Source of the DNA: Phycicoccus flavus
GTDB lineage: Bacteria; Actinomycetota; Actinomycetes; Actinomycetales; Dermatophilaceae
Direction of reading: 5' to 3'
Assembly: GCF_004025965.2 (NCBI RefSeq)
Contig: NZ_SAYU02000009.1
Span: forward strand, 17,168 to 81,167
Length of the DNA stretch: 64,000 nucleotides
This document shows, piece by piece, positions 1 through 8,677 of the stretch. The position numbers were made by a program, and so were the translations under genes. Below the pieces are notes generated by a model. That model ran no database searches. It was not told the origin of the DNA and was given only the letters and a program-made list of their open reading frames with translations. Position 1 is the first letter of the stretch, and the number at the start of each line of letters is the position of its first letter.

Positions 1-10
1 ACGGACAGGC

Positions 11-2476
11 TCACGCCGAGCGCTCCCGTCGCGAGGCGAGGACGCGGCCGAGCTCGCGGAGCAGGCCGTCGCTGGTCAGCGGGTCGCGCACGGCGATGCG
101 CACCCACTGCGGACCGAGCCCGGGGAAGGTGTCGCCCCGGCGGACGGCGTAGCCGCGCTCGCGCAGGGCCTCGCGGACGCCGTCGCCGACCTCGACGAGG
201 ACGAAGCTCGTGGCCGACGGGACGGGCCGCAGGCCGAGGTCGCGCAGCCCGCGGAGCAGGTGGTGGCGCCAGCCGGCGGTCTCCTCGGCGGCGCGGGCGG
301 CCTCGGCCCGGGCCAGGGGGCTCGCCGTCTCGACCATGACCCGGGCGGCGAGGGTGCCGACCGACCAGGGCGGCTGCTGCTCGGCGAGCCGGGCGAGCAG
401 GACCGGGTCGCCGACGACGTACCCCGCCCGCAGCCCGGCCAGGGCCCACGTCTTGGTCAGTGAGCGCAGGACGAGCAGCCCGGCGAGGTCGGGGCCGACG
501 ACGGAGGCGGACTCCCGGGCGTCGGTGTCGGCGAAGGCCTCGTCGACGACGAGGACCCGGCCGGGGGCGCGCAGGGCCTCGACCGCCTCGCGCGGGTGCA
601 GCACGCCGGTGGGGTTCGTCGGGTTGCCGAGGACGACGAGGTCGGCGTCGGCCGGGACGGCGGCGGGGTCGAGAGCGAAGTCGTCCTCGGCCCGCAGGAC
701 GACGTGCTCCGGAACCGTCCCCGCGAGGCGCAGCGCGGCCTCGGGCTCGGTGAACTGGGGGTGGACGACGACGGCGCGCCGTGGGTGCAGGGCCCGGGCG
801 AGGAGGGTGAACGCCTCGGCGGCCCCGGCGGTGGGGAGGACGGCGGCCTCGGGCACCCCGTGGCGCCGGGCCAGGGCGGCGCGGGCGGCGTCGGCGCTGG
901 GGTAGGCGGCCAGGTCGCCGACGGCACGGCGCAGGTGCTCGGCCAGCCAGGGCGGGGGAGCGCTGCCGCGGACGTTGACGGCGAGGTCGACGAGCCCGGG
1001 GGTCGCCTCGGCGTCGCCGTGGTGGCGCAGCGGGTCGGCGACGGCGTCCTGGCCGGCCGGGACGCCGGTGCCCAGCCGGACGGGGGTCTCCGGGACCGGC
1101 AGCGGCACCCGGCTCGGGGCGGCGTGGACGGCGTCGGCGAAGCGCGCCGCGAGGTCCGGGTGCCCGGCCCAGTGCACGTGCAGGTAGGAGGCGTGCAGCG
1201 TCGGCGACCCGGTGCCGGCGGGGTCCAGCGACCAGCCCTCGGCCTCGCCGTCGAGCAGCCACCCGGGCGCGTCCCCGGCCCCGGGCGTGGTCCGGGTGCG
1301 GTGGAACTCGTGGCCGTGGACGGTGGCGCCGGCGGCGCCGAGCAGGGTGTCGGCGGCGGCCGTCGCCGTGCGGTAGCGCAGGGTGAGCCGCGGGTGCATC
1401 GCGGCGGTCGTGGGGACGGCGCCGACGAGGGCGTGCCCCTCGACGGCCTCGGCGAGGTAGAGCAGCCCGGCGCACTCGGCGACGGTGGGGATGCCCGCGC
1501 GCACCGCGTCGCCGATGTCGGCCAGCAGCGAGGTGTTGCCGGCCAGGGTCGCGGCGTGGACCTCGGGGAAGCCGCCGCCGAGGTAGATGCCGCTCGTGCC
1601 GTCGGGCAGGGCCGGGTCGAGCGCGGGGTCGAAGACGACGGGCTCGCAGCCCTGGGCCCGCAGCAGCTCGTCGATCTCGGCGTACCGGAACGTGAACGCG
1701 CGACCGCCGGCGACCGCCACCCGGCGGGGGGCGCGGACCGGGCCCGCGGGCGGCGCCCAGGGCTCGGCGTCGAGACCGGGCGCGCTGCGGGCCAGCGCGA
1801 GGACGGCGTCGAGGTCGACGAGGCGCGCGGTCTGCTCGGCCAGCCGGTCCAGGGCGGTGACGGCGTCGTCGCGCTCGGCGACGGGGACCAGGCCCAGGTG
1901 CCGCGAGGGCGCGGACACCCCGGCGTCCCGGGGCAGCACACCGAGGACGGGCACGCCGAGCGCCTCGACCGCGCGCCGGACCTCGGCGGCGTGCCGGTCC
2001 GACCCGGCCTTGTTGAGGACGACCCCGCCGACGTGGACGTCGGGGTCGAAGGTCCGCAGCCCGTGGACCGTGGCGGCGACCGTGCGGGCGGCCGAGGAGA
2101 TGTCGAGGACGAGGAGCACCGGCGAGGCCGTCAGCGCGGCGACGTGGGCGGTGGAGGACCAGCCGTCGGTGCCGAGCCGCCCGTCGAAGAGGCCCATGAC
2201 GCCCTCGACGACGGTGACGTCGGCGGGCGCCGGGGTCATCGCGGCGTGCGCGAGCAGCGGCAGCACCCGCTCCTCGCCCTGGAGCCAGGGGTCGAGGTTG
2301 CGGCCGGGCCGGCCGGTCGCGAGCGCGTGGTAGCCGGGGTCGATGTAGTCGGGCCCGACCTTGGCGGCGGCGACGTCGTGCCCGGCCCGGCTCAGGGCGG
2401 CCATGAGCCCGACGGCGACCGTCGTCTTGCCCTGCCCGGACGCGGCCGCCGCGACGACGACGCGCGGGACGGTCAC
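11..2476 (-). CDS. cobB-cobC: Fused cobyrinic acid a,c-diamide synthase (CobB) and CobC-like PLP aminotransferase
   Basis: Predicted bifunctional cytoplasmic B12 enzyme of 821 aa. Residues about 1-440 are CobB/CbiA: ATP- and glutamine-dependent amidation of the a and c carboxylates of the corrin ring. A P-loop (ASGQGKTT) lies at 12-19 and a glutaminase-type domain carries ECAGLLYL with the nucleophilic Cys near 334. Residues about 480-821 are a CobC/CobD-type fold-I PLP enzyme (threonine-phosphate decarboxylase or Rv2231c-like), with NPTNPTG near 620 and the PLP lysine in LTKTWALAG near 674; this half would supply the aminopropanol arm. The GTG start is chosen because it overlaps the cobO stop by 4 nt (GTGA) and places the P-loop at the usual distance from the N-terminus. 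It is the last gene of the riboswitch-led operon. CobB is secure; the exact reaction of the CobC half is less so. Confidence 0.93.
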   Translation of the reverse strand: MTVPRVVVAAAASGQGKTTVAVGLMAALSRAGHDVAAAKVGPDYIDPGYHALATGRPGRNLDPWLQGEERVLPLLAHAAMTPAPADVTVVEGVMGLFDGRLGTDGWSSTAHVAALTASPVLLVLDISSAARTVAATVHGLRTFDPDVHVGGVVLNKAGSDRHAAEVRRAVEALGVPVLGVLPRDAGVSAPSRHLGLVPVAERDDAVTALDRLAEQTARLVDLDAVLALARSAPGLDAEPWAPPAGPVRAPRRVAVAGGRAFTFRYAEIDELLRAQGCEPVVFDPALDPALPDGTSGIYLGGGFPEVHAATLAGNTSLLADIGDAVRAGIPTVAECAGLLYLAEAVEGHALVGAVPTTAAMHPRLTLRYRTATAAADTLLGAAGATVHGHEFHRTRTTPGAGDAPGWLLDGEAEGWSLDPAGTGSPTLHASYLHVHWAGHPDLAARFADAVHAAPSRVPLPVPETPVRLGTGVPAGQDAVADPLRHHGDAEATPGLVDLAVNVRGSAPPPWLAEHLRRAVGDLAAYPSADAARAALARRHGVPEAAVLPTAGAAEAFTLLARALHPRRAVVVHPQFTEPEAALRLAGTVPEHVVLRAEDDFALDPAAVPADADLVVLGNPTNPTGVLHPREAVEALRAPGRVLVVDEAFADTDARESASVVGPDLAGLLVLRSLTKTWALAGLRAGYVVGDPVLLARLAEQQPPWSVGTLAARVMVETASPLARAEAARAAEETAGWRHHLLRGLRDLGLRPVPSATSFVLVEVGDGVREALRERGYAVRRGDTFPGLGPQWVRIAVRDPLTSDGLLRELGRVLASRRERSA

Positions 2477-3087
2477 CACTCGATGCCCTTCTGGCCCTTC
2501 TGCCCCTGGTCGAAGGGGTGGCGGACCTTGGTCATCTCGGTGTGGACGTCGGCGATCTCGAGCAGCCGCGGGTCGGGGTCGCGGCCGGTGATGACGACGT
2601 GCTGGTAGCCGGGCCGCTCGGAGAGGACGCGGACGACCTCCTCGGCGTCGACCCAGCCCCACTTCATGACGTAGGTGAACTCGTCGAGGACGTAGAGGGT
2701 GTGGGTCTCGTCGGCGAGCCGGCGGACGATCTCGGCCCAGCCCTCGCGGGCGTCGGCGGCGTGGTCCTCCTCGGACCCGGCCTTGCGCGACCAGGACCAG
2801 CCCGAGCCCATCTTGTGCCACTCGACCGGGCCGCCCTCGCCGGTCTGCTCGTGCAGCCGGCCCAGCGCCTCGAGCGCCGCCTGCTCGCCGATGCGCCACT
2901 TGGCGCTCTTGACGAACTGGAACACCCCGATCGACCAGCCCTGGTTCCAGCCGCGCAGCGCGAGCCCGAAGGCCGCGGTCGACTTGCCCTTGCCGGCGCC
3001 GCCGTGGACGACGACGAGGGGGCGGTTGCGGCGCTGGCGGGTGGTGAGCCCGTCCTTGGCGGTCTGCGGGACCTGTCCCTGCGGCAT
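2473..3087 (-). CDS. cobO: Cob(I)yrinic acid a,c-diamide adenosyltransferase (CobO)
   Basis: Transfers the 5'-deoxyadenosyl group of ATP to Co(I) corrinoids, forming the Co-C bond of adenosylcobalamin. The 204-aa length matches the CobO/BtuR family. The P-loop GGAGKGKST is at residues 29-37; the downstream GWNQGW, LDEF and VITGRDPDPRL blocks are family hallmarks. The start ATG overlaps the upstream chelatase stop by one base (TGATG) and its own stop overlaps cobB, so translation is probably coupled through the operon. In the late-cobalt route it acts just after CobN and CobB, whose partners flank it. Confidence 0.96.
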   Translation of the reverse strand: MPQGQVPQTAKDGLTTRQRRNRPLVVVHGGAGKGKSTAAFGLALRGWNQGWSIGVFQFVKSAKWRIGEQAALEALGRLHEQTGEGGPVEWHKMGSGWSWSRKAGSEEDHAADAREGWAEIVRRLADETHTLYVLDEFTYVMKWGWVDAEEVVRVLSERPGYQHVVITGRDPDPRLLEIADVHTEMTKVRHPFDQGQKGQKGIEW

Positions 3088-5198
3088 CAGGCGATCCTCT
3101 CGTGGGGGGCGGAGCGGGGGTCGGCGGCGGCCCGCGCGGAGGAGACGGTGGCGACGAGCGCGTCGGCCGCGACCTCGCCGAGGGGCACGTGGGTGGCGCC
3201 CATCCGGCCGGCGAGGTCGGCGGCGAGGCCGAGCCGGAAGCGGCCGGTCTCGCAGTCGACGACGACGGTCTGGACACCGGTGGCGGGCCAGGCGTCGGCG
3301 ATCCGGGTGGCCCGGTCCAGGGCGTCGGAGCCGGCGGTGGCGCGCCCGTCGGTGACGAGGACGAGCAGCGGGCGGCGGCGGGGGTCGCGGATGCGCTCGA
3401 GGTCGAGGGTGCGGGCGGCGAGGACGAGGCCCTCGGCCAGCGGCGTCCGGCCGCCGTGCCGGACGGTCTCGAGGCAGCGGGCGGCGGCCTCGACCGACGA
3501 CGTCGGCGGCAGGTCCAGGGTCGCGCCGGTCCCGCGGAAGGTGACGAGGCCGACCCGGTCGCGGCGCTGGTAGGCGTCAAGCAGTAGCGACAGGACGGCG
3601 GTCTTCACCTCGGACATCCGGCGCCGTGCGCCCATCGAGCCGGAGGCGTCGACGGCGAGCAGCACGAGGTTGGACTCCTGGCCCTGGAGGACGGCCGAGC
3701 GCAGGTGACCGGCGCCGACCCGCAGGCGCCCGGTGTCACCGGCCGCCCGGTCTCGGGCCGCGGCGGCGACGGTGGCGGGCAGGTGCAGGCGGCCGCTCGC
3801 GCCGGGGCGCCAGCCGACGGCGCGGCCGTTGGTCGTCAGGGCGCGGCTGCGCCTGCCGGGGTCGCCGAGGCCGACGCCGGTGAGGCGCAGGACCTTCGGG
3901 CGGAAGGCCGGGCCGCTGCCGGCCAGGCCGGCGGGGGCGACACCGGGAGCGTCGGGGGCCGGCGGGCGCTCGTCGGCGTCGGCGTCCGCGGGGTCGCCGT
4001 CCGGGCCGGCGGGGTCGGGCGGGGTGCGGGCGTCCTGGGGCGCCTGCCCGTCGCCGGTGCCGTCCGGCGGGGGAGGGGTGCCGTCCTGCGGTGCGGCGTC
4101 CTCGGGCCCGTCGTCGGGGGCCGGGCCGCCGCCGTCGGGTCCCTCGCCGGGGTCCTCGGAGCCGTCGGTGCCATCCGGGGGCGGGTCGTCGTCGAGGTCG
4201 TCGAGCAGCCGGTCGAGGAGGTCCTCGTCGAGGCCGGGGGCGTCGAACGGGTTGCGGCGGCGGCGGTGCGGCAGCGAGAGCCGGGCCGCGGCGCGGACGT
4301 CGGCCCGGGTGACCCGGGTCCGCCCGTGCCAGGCGGCGTGGGCCTTGGCGGCCCGGGCGGTGACGATGTCGGCGCGCAGGCCGTCGACGTCGAAGCCGGC
4401 GCAGACGCGGGCGACGGCGGCGAGGGCCGCGTCGGTGAGCTCGACGTCGTCGACGCCGGCGCGGGCGGTGGCGATGCGCTGTGCCAGCGCCTCCTGGTCC
4501 GCCGCGAACCGGGCGGCGAAGCCCTCGGGGTCGGCGTCGAAGGCCAGCCGGCGGCGGACGACCTCGGCCCGCTCGGCGGGCTCGCGGCTCGCGGCGACCT
4601 CGACGGTGAGCCCGAACCGGTCGAGCAGCTGCGGGCGCAGCTCGCCCTCCTCGGGGTTCATCGTCCCGACGAGGACGAGCTCGGCGGCGTGGCTCACCGA
4701 GACACCGTCGCGCTCGACGCTGGCGCGGCCCATCGCCGCGGCGTCGAGGAGGAGGTCGACGAGGTGGTCGTGGAGCAGGTTGACCTCGTCGACGTAGAGG
4801 ATCCCGCGGTGGGCGGCGGCGAGCAGGCCGGGCTGGAAGGTCGCCCGGCCCTCGCCGAGCGCGCGGCCGAGGTCGAGGGAGCCGATGACGCGGTCCTCGG
4901 TGGCGCCGACCGGCAGCTCGACGAGGCGGGCCGGGCGGACGTCGGCGGCGGGGTCGGCCGGGTGCGGGCCGTCGGGGCAGGTGGGGTCCGGGTGCTCGGG
5001 GTCGCACGAGAAGCGGCAGCCGCGCACGACGCGCTCGTCGGGCATGAGGTCGACGAGGGCCCGGACGATCGTCGACTTGGCCGTGCCCTTCTCCCCGCGG
5101 ACGAGGACGCCGCCCACCGACGGCGAGACCGTGGTGAGGACGAGGGCGAGGGCGAGGTCGTCGGACCCCACGACGGCCGAGAACGGGAAGTGGACCAC
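3087..5198 (-). CDS. ChlI/ChlD-like AAA+ and vWA chelatase subunit, probable CobN partner
   Basis: Fused magnesium-chelatase-like protein of 703 aa. Residues about 1-320 are a ChlI/BchI AAA+ ATPase: Walker A GEKGTAKST near 35-43, Walker B ILYVDEVNL near 136, and a Cys-rich insert (CRFSCDP...TC) between them. About 335-470 is an acidic, Pro-rich linker. About 505-703 is a vWA domain with the MIDAS motif DASGS near 515. Actinobacteria generally lack CobS/CobT and carry such a protein with CobN, so it probably drives ATP-dependent cobalt insertion with CobN. I chose GTG at 5198 because the reading frame open to 5372 runs through the riboswitch aptamer; a strong SD (GGAGGAG) lies about 12 nt upstream of this GTG. 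It is the first gene of the operon with cobO and cobB-cobC. Confidence 0.85.
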   Translation of the reverse strand: MVHFPFSAVVGSDDLALALVLTTVSPSVGGVLVRGEKGTAKSTIVRALVDLMPDERVVRGCRFSCDPEHPDPTCPDGPHPADPAADVRPARLVELPVGATEDRVIGSLDLGRALGEGRATFQPGLLAAAHRGILYVDEVNLLHDHLVDLLLDAAAMGRASVERDGVSVSHAAELVLVGTMNPEEGELRPQLLDRFGLTVEVAASREPAERAEVVRRRLAFDADPEGFAARFAADQEALAQRIATARAGVDDVELTDAALAAVARVCAGFDVDGLRADIVTARAAKAHAAWHGRTRVTRADVRAAARLSLPHRRRRNPFDAPGLDEDLLDRLLDDLDDDPPPDGTDGSEDPGEGPDGGGPAPDDGPEDAAPQDGTPPPPDGTGDGQAPQDARTPPDPAGPDGDPADADADERPPAPDAPGVAPAGLAGSGPAFRPKVLRLTGVGLGDPGRRSRALTTNGRAVGWRPGASGRLHLPATVAAAARDRAAGDTGRLRVGAGHLRSAVLQGQESNLVLLAVDASGSMGARRRMSEVKTAVLSLLLDAYQRRDRVGLVTFRGTGATLDLPPTSSVEAAARCLETVRHGGRTPLAEGLVLAARTLDLERIRDPRRRPLLVLVTDGRATAGSDALDRATRIADAWPATGVQTVVVDCETGRFRLGLAADLAGRMGATHVPLGEVAADALVATVSSARAAADPRSAPHERIA

Positions 5199-5239
5199 GG
5201 GTTGGGGCTGCTCCTCCTGCGGCGAGTGACCACGCTCGC

Positions 5240-5390
5240 CCGAGTGACCGGCACCGCCGGTGGCGGACCGGCGGCGGGCCTCCGGGACGTCCTGGCTCTC
5301 CCGTGACGGGATGACAGTGGCGGGACCGCTCCGGACTCTCACCGGATTCCTCGCGAAGGCCGGGGCCATCATGGCACGTCGTCCCGCCGG
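5240..5390 (-). promoter_or_regulatory. Cobalamin riboswitch upstream of the chelatase-cobO-cobB operon
   Basis: On the minus strand the conserved cobalamin aptamer core is readable from 5352 down to 5288: GGAATCCGGTGAGAGTCCGG, then GGTCCCGCCACTGT, then the B12-box-like GAGCCAGGAC. A hairpin just upstream of the SD (minus-strand GGCGAG/CTCGCC arms, 5240-5221) could link ligand binding to ribosome access. Outer boundaries are approximate. The aptamer lies inside an open reading frame that continues upstream of the true start, so it is easily misread as protein. A CATGAT -10-like hexamer (5373-5368) is only a weak promoter candidate. Confidence 0.9.
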
Positions 5391-5492
5391 GTGCTCCGGC
5401 CGTCACGCGATCGGGGCCCCGGGTGACGGGTGACCGCCCGGGTGGTCCGGGCGACGACACCTGCGCCGTACGCCGCGCGAGAGGGTCCCGCC

Positions 5493-5498
5493 TACGCT
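5493..5498 (+). promoter_or_regulatory. -10 box of leaderless cobL transcript
   Basis: TACGCT followed by 7 nt and the GTG start of cobL. It matches the TAnnnT-N6-8-start arrangement seen repeatedly in this window. No Shine-Dalgarno sequence is visible before cobL. Confidence 0.55.
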
Positions 5499-5505
5499 GA
5501 GCGCC

Positions 5506-6777
5506 GTGATCGACGTCATCGGGGTGCCCGCCGAGGGGCCGCAGGCCCTGCCCCCGGCGACCCGGGCGGTGCTGCGGGGGGCGCGGACGGTCCTCGGCTC
5601 GCCGCGGCTGCTCGGGCTGCTCGGCCCGGAGGACCCCGCCGACCGACGCCCCTGGCCGGCGCCGCTGTCGGCCGGTCTCCCCGGCCTGCTCGAGGACCTC
5701 CCCACCATCGCCGGGGGTGCGGACGGCCCGGGGGGCGTCGTCGCCCTGGCCAGTGGCGACCCGCTCGTCTCCGGCATCGGGACGACGCTGGTGCGAGTGC
5801 TCGGGGCGGACGCCGTGCGGGTGCACCCGGCCGTGTCGTCGGTGGCGCTGGCCCGGGCCCGGATGCGCTGGTCGGCCGAGGAGTCGCAGGTCGTCGGGCT
5901 CGTGTCCGCCGCGGCCGGGGCGATCCGGCCGTGGCTCGCCCCCGGCGCCCGCCTGCTCGTCCTCTCCGCCACCGAGGCGACGCCCCGCGAGGTCGCCGCG
6001 GTCCTCGTCGCCGACGGCTGCGGGGCCGCCCGGCTCACCGTGCTCGGCGACCTCGGCGCCGCCGGCGAGAGCCGGGTCGGGACGACCGCCGACGCGCTGC
6101 TCGCCGACCCCACGGCCCCGCTGCCGCGCCTGCACGTCCTCGCCGTCGAGGTACCGTCCGACGCCGTCCTGCCGGGGCGCGCACCCGGCCTCCCCGACGA
6201 CGCCTTCGCCCACGACGGCCAGCTGACCAAGGCCGAGCTGCGGGCCCTCGCCGTCGCCGCCCTGCGCCCCCTGCCCGGGCAGGTGCTGTGGGACCTCGGC
6301 GCCGGCGCCGGGTCGGTGTCGGTCGAGTGGTGCCGCCTGGCCCCCGGGGCCCGCGCCGTCGCCGTCGAGCGCGACCCGACGCGCGCCGAGCGGGTCGCCG
6401 CCAACGCCGCCGCCCACGGCGTCCCGGTGCGGGTGGTGCGGGCCGACGTCGCCGACGCCGTGGCCGACGCCGGCGCCCTGCCGGCGCCCGACGCCGTGTT
6501 CGTCGGCGGGGGCGCCACCGACGCCGTGGTCGAGGCCGCCTGGGCCGCGCTGCCGCCCGGCGGACGTCTCGTCGTCCCGGCGGTGACGCTCGGGACCGAG
6601 GCGCTGGTCGTCGCCGCGCACGCCCGGCACGGGGGGACGCTGCGTCGGTTCACCGTCGAGCGGGCCGAGCCGCTCGGCCGCCACCTGTCCTGGACCCCGG
6701 CGCGACCCGTCGTCCAGTGGGCGGCGACCAGGCCCGCGGACGTCCCGCCCACCCCCGCCGCGGAGGAGACCCCATGA
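5506..6777 (+). CDS. cobL: Precorrin-6Y C5,15-methyltransferase, decarboxylating (CobL)
   Basis: Dual-domain SAM methyltransferase of 423 aa that methylates C5 and C15 and removes the acetate carboxyl of precorrin-6Y, giving precorrin-8X. Residues about 1-190 are the CbiE tetrapyrrole methylase half, with the GDPLVSGIGT segment. About 205-400 are the CbiT half, a Rossmann methyltransferase with DLGAGAGSVSVEW near 263-275 and PDAVFVGGGA downstream. The fused CobL form, as opposed to separate CbiE and CbiT, is usual in aerobic B12 producers. The GTG start is supported by a TACGCT box ending 7 nt upstream, suggesting a leaderless mRNA. It overlaps cobM by 4 nt (ATGA). Confidence 0.95.
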   Translation: MIDVIGVPAEGPQALPPATRAVLRGARTVLGSPRLLGLLGPEDPADRRPWPAPLSAGLPGLLEDLPTIAGGADGPGGVVALASGDPLVSGIGTTLVRVLGADAVRVHPAVSSVALARARMRWSAEESQVVGLVSAAAGAIRPWLAPGARLLVLSATEATPREVAAVLVADGCGAARLTVLGDLGAAGESRVGTTADALLADPTAPLPRLHVLAVEVPSDAVLPGRAPGLPDDAFAHDGQLTKAELRALAVAALRPLPGQVLWDLGAGAGSVSVEWCRLAPGARAVAVERDPTRAERVAANAAAHGVPVRVVRADVADAVADAGALPAPDAVFVGGGATDAVVEAAWAALPPGGRLVVPAVTLGTEALVVAAHARHGGTLRRFTVERAEPLGRHLSWTPARPVVQWAATRPADVPPTPAAEETP

Positions 6778-7544
6778 CCGTCCACTTCGTCGGCGCCGGC
6801 CCCGGGGCCGCGGACCTGCTCACGGTGCGGGCGGTGCGGCTGCTGGAGCGGGCGCAGGTCTGCCTCTACGCCGGGACCTACCTCGACGCCGCCGTCCTCG
6901 AGCACTGCCCCGAGGGCGCGGAGCTCGTCGACACCCAGCACCTCGACCTCGACACCATCACCCGGCACCTCGTCGGGGCCCACGCGCGCGGCCTCGACGT
7001 CGTCCGGCTGTGCTCCGGCGACCCGTCGGTCTACTCCGCCGTCGCCGAGCAGGCCCGCCGCCTCGACGCCGCCGGTGTCCCCTGGGACGTGACGCCCGGG
7101 GTGCCCGCCTACGCCGCCACCGCCGCCCTCGCCGGGCGCGAGCTCACCGTGCCCGAGGTCGCCCAGACCGTCGTCCTCACCCGGGCCCAGCAGGACTCGA
7201 CGGCGATGCCGCCCGGGGAGGACCTCGCGACGTACGCGGCCACCGGCGCGACGCTCGTCCTGCACCTCGCGATCCGCCACACCCGACGGCTCGCCGACCT
7301 CCTGGCCGGGCACTACGGGGCGGACTGCCCGGTCGTCGTCGGCGCCGCCGTGAGCACCCCGCGCGAGCTCGTCATCCGCTCGACGCTGGCCCACGTCGCC
7401 GACCGCGTCGAGGAGGCGGGGCTGCGGCAGTCGTCGGTCATCCTCGTGGGGCGGGCGCTGGCCGCCGAGGGGTTCGTCGAGAGCCACCTGTACGGGTCGC
7501 GGGAGCGCCCGGGAGCGGGTCCCGCGGCCCCGACGGTGTTGTAG
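6774..7544 (+). CDS. cobM: Precorrin-4 C11-methyltransferase (CobM)
   Basis: SAM-dependent methylation of C11 of precorrin-4, giving precorrin-5. The 256 aa match the family. The tetrapyrrole-methylase glycine motif VGAGPGAADLLT is at residues 5-17 and GDPSVYSA lies near 82; the TPGVPAYAA and VLTRAQ segments are characteristic of CobM/CbiF. The ATG start overlaps the cobL stop as ATGA. The frame stays open far upstream inside cobL, but only this start gives the canonical N-terminus. Its stop is followed within tens of bases by the riboswitch controlling the cobalt transporter. Confidence 0.96.
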   Translation: MTVHFVGAGPGAADLLTVRAVRLLERAQVCLYAGTYLDAAVLEHCPEGAELVDTQHLDLDTITRHLVGAHARGLDVVRLCSGDPSVYSAVAEQARRLDAAGVPWDVTPGVPAYAATAALAGRELTVPEVAQTVVLTRAQQDSTAMPPGEDLATYAATGATLVLHLAIRHTRRLADLLAGHYGADCPVVVGAAVSTPRELVIRSTLAHVADRVEEAGLRQSSVILVGRALAAEGFVESHLYGSRERPGAGPAAPTVL

Positions 7545-7675
7545 CCTCCCCTCACGTCGTCTGCGTCGAGGAACCCGGTGCGACTCCGGGGCGGTCGCGC
7601 CACTGTGAGCGGGTCTTCCGCGAGCCAGGAACTCGGGACGGCGGACCGTCCGGGACGCGTCATCCCGGGGAAGGA
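7545..7675 (+). promoter_or_regulatory. Cobalamin riboswitch upstream of cbiMNQO
   Basis: The core is readable at 7569-7632: GAGGAACCCGGTGCGACTCC, then GGTCGCGCCACTGTGAG, then GAGCCAGGAACTC. A perfect hairpin (CCGGGA/TCCCGG, 7650-7668) abuts the SD AAGGA (7671-7675) of cbiM. This arrangement suggests control of translation initiation; there is no U-rich tract for intrinsic termination. Outer boundaries are approximate. Confidence 0.93.
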
Positions 7676-7682
7676 CGTGCCA

Positions 7683-8369
7683 GTGCACATCGCCGAGGGC
7701 TTCCTGCCCCCACTCCACGCGGCCGGCTGGACCGTCGTCGCCGCGCCCTTCGTCGTCCACGGCGCCCGCGAGGTGCGCCGGGTCGTCACGGAGCGGCCCG
7801 ACGCGCGGCTCCTGCTCGGCGCCGCCGGGGCCTTCACCTTCGTGCTCTCCGCGCTCAAGCTGCCGTCGGTGACCGGCTCGTCCTCGCACCCGACCGGCAC
7901 CGGCGTCGGGGCCATCGTCTTCCGGCCGCCGGTCATGGCGCTCCTCGGCACCGTCGTCCTGCTCTTCCAGGCGCTGCTGCTCGCGCACGGCGGCCTCACC
8001 ACTCTCGGCGCCAACGTCTTCTCGATGGCCGTCGTCGGGCCCTGGGCGGGCTACGGCTGCTACCGGCTGCTGGCCCGGGCGCCGCTCGGGGTCGCCGTCT
8101 TCGTCGGGGTCGCCGTCGCCGACCTCGCCACCTACGTCACCACCTCCCTCCAGCTGGCGCTCGCCTTCCCGGACCCCACCTCCGGCCTGCTCGGCGCCCT
8201 GCTGCGCTTCCTCGGCATCTTCGCCGTGACTCAGGTGCCGCTGGCGGTCGTCGAGGGCATCCTCGGCGTCCTCCTCGTCCGCGCGCTGCGCTCCTGGGCC
8301 GGTCCCGAGCTCGCCGGCTTCGGCCGGGTGGGCGAGCCCGGCCCGCGGGAGGAGACCGTCGATGCGTGA
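7683..8369 (+). CDS. cbiM: Cobalt ECF transporter substrate-binding membrane protein (CbiM)
   Basis: Integral membrane S-component of the energy-coupling-factor cobalt importer. The protein starts [16 protein letters not shown]; this N-terminal MHIxEG sequence is diagnostic because the N-terminus and its early histidine bind the metal. Several hydrophobic segments follow in 228 aa, with [10 protein letters not shown] near residue 65, a conserved CbiM loop. The GTG start is set by this N-terminus and by the AAGGA SD 7 nt upstream; upstream in-frame codons are riboswitch. The cobalamin riboswitch favours cobalt over nickel as substrate. It overlaps cbiN by 8 nt. Confidence 0.95.
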   Translation: MHIAEGFLPPLHAAGWTVVAAPFVVHGAREVRRVVTERPDARLLLGAAGAFTFVLSALKLPSVTGSSSHPTGTGVGAIVFRPPVMALLGTVVLLFQALLLAHGGLTTLGANVFSMAVVGPWAGYGCYRLLARAPLGVAVFVGVAVADLATYVTTSLQLALAFPDPTSGLLGALLRFLGIFAVTQVPLAVVEGILGVLLVRALRSWAGPELAGFGRVGEPGPREETVDA

Positions 8370-8676
8370 GCGCCGCAGCACCGTGCTGCTCGTCCTCGTC
8401 GCGCTGTTCGTCGTCGTCGGCTGCTTCCTCGTCGCCGGCAACGTCGACTACGGCGGCACCGACTCGGCCGCGACCGACGCCATCGCCGCGTCCGACCCGG
8501 GCTACGAGCCGTGGTTCACCCACCTGTGGGCGCCGCGGTCCAAGGAGGTCGAGTCGGGGCTGTTCGCGCTCCAGGCCGCCCTCGGCGGCGGGGTCGTCGG
8601 GTTCGCGCTCGGCACGCTGCGCGAGCGGCGTCGCGCGCGCACGACCCCGCCGGCCGACGTCCCGGCGGAGCGCTGA
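8362..8676 (+). CDS. cbiN: Cobalt transporter accessory protein CbiN
   Basis: Small 104-aa protein with two membrane segments (about 8-27 and 72-88) and an extracytoplasmic loop containing [11 protein letters not shown] and [11 protein letters not shown], both family motifs. CbiN assists CbiM in cobalt loading. It overlaps the cbiM end by 8 nt, and cbiQ starts one base after its stop codon. The Lys/Arg-rich tail lies on the cytoplasmic side in the predicted topology. Confidence 0.93.
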   Translation: MRERRSTVLLVLVALFVVVGCFLVAGNVDYGGTDSAATDAIAASDPGYEPWFTHLWAPRSKEVESGLFALQAALGGGVVGFALGTLRERRRARTTPPADVPAER

Positions 8677-8677
8677 C

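Noticed and set aside
596..2608. A 670-codon plus-strand open frame opposite cobB-cobC
   Set aside because: Shadow of the fusion gene; composition is Gly/Val/Asp/Arg-rich without any recognisable motif.
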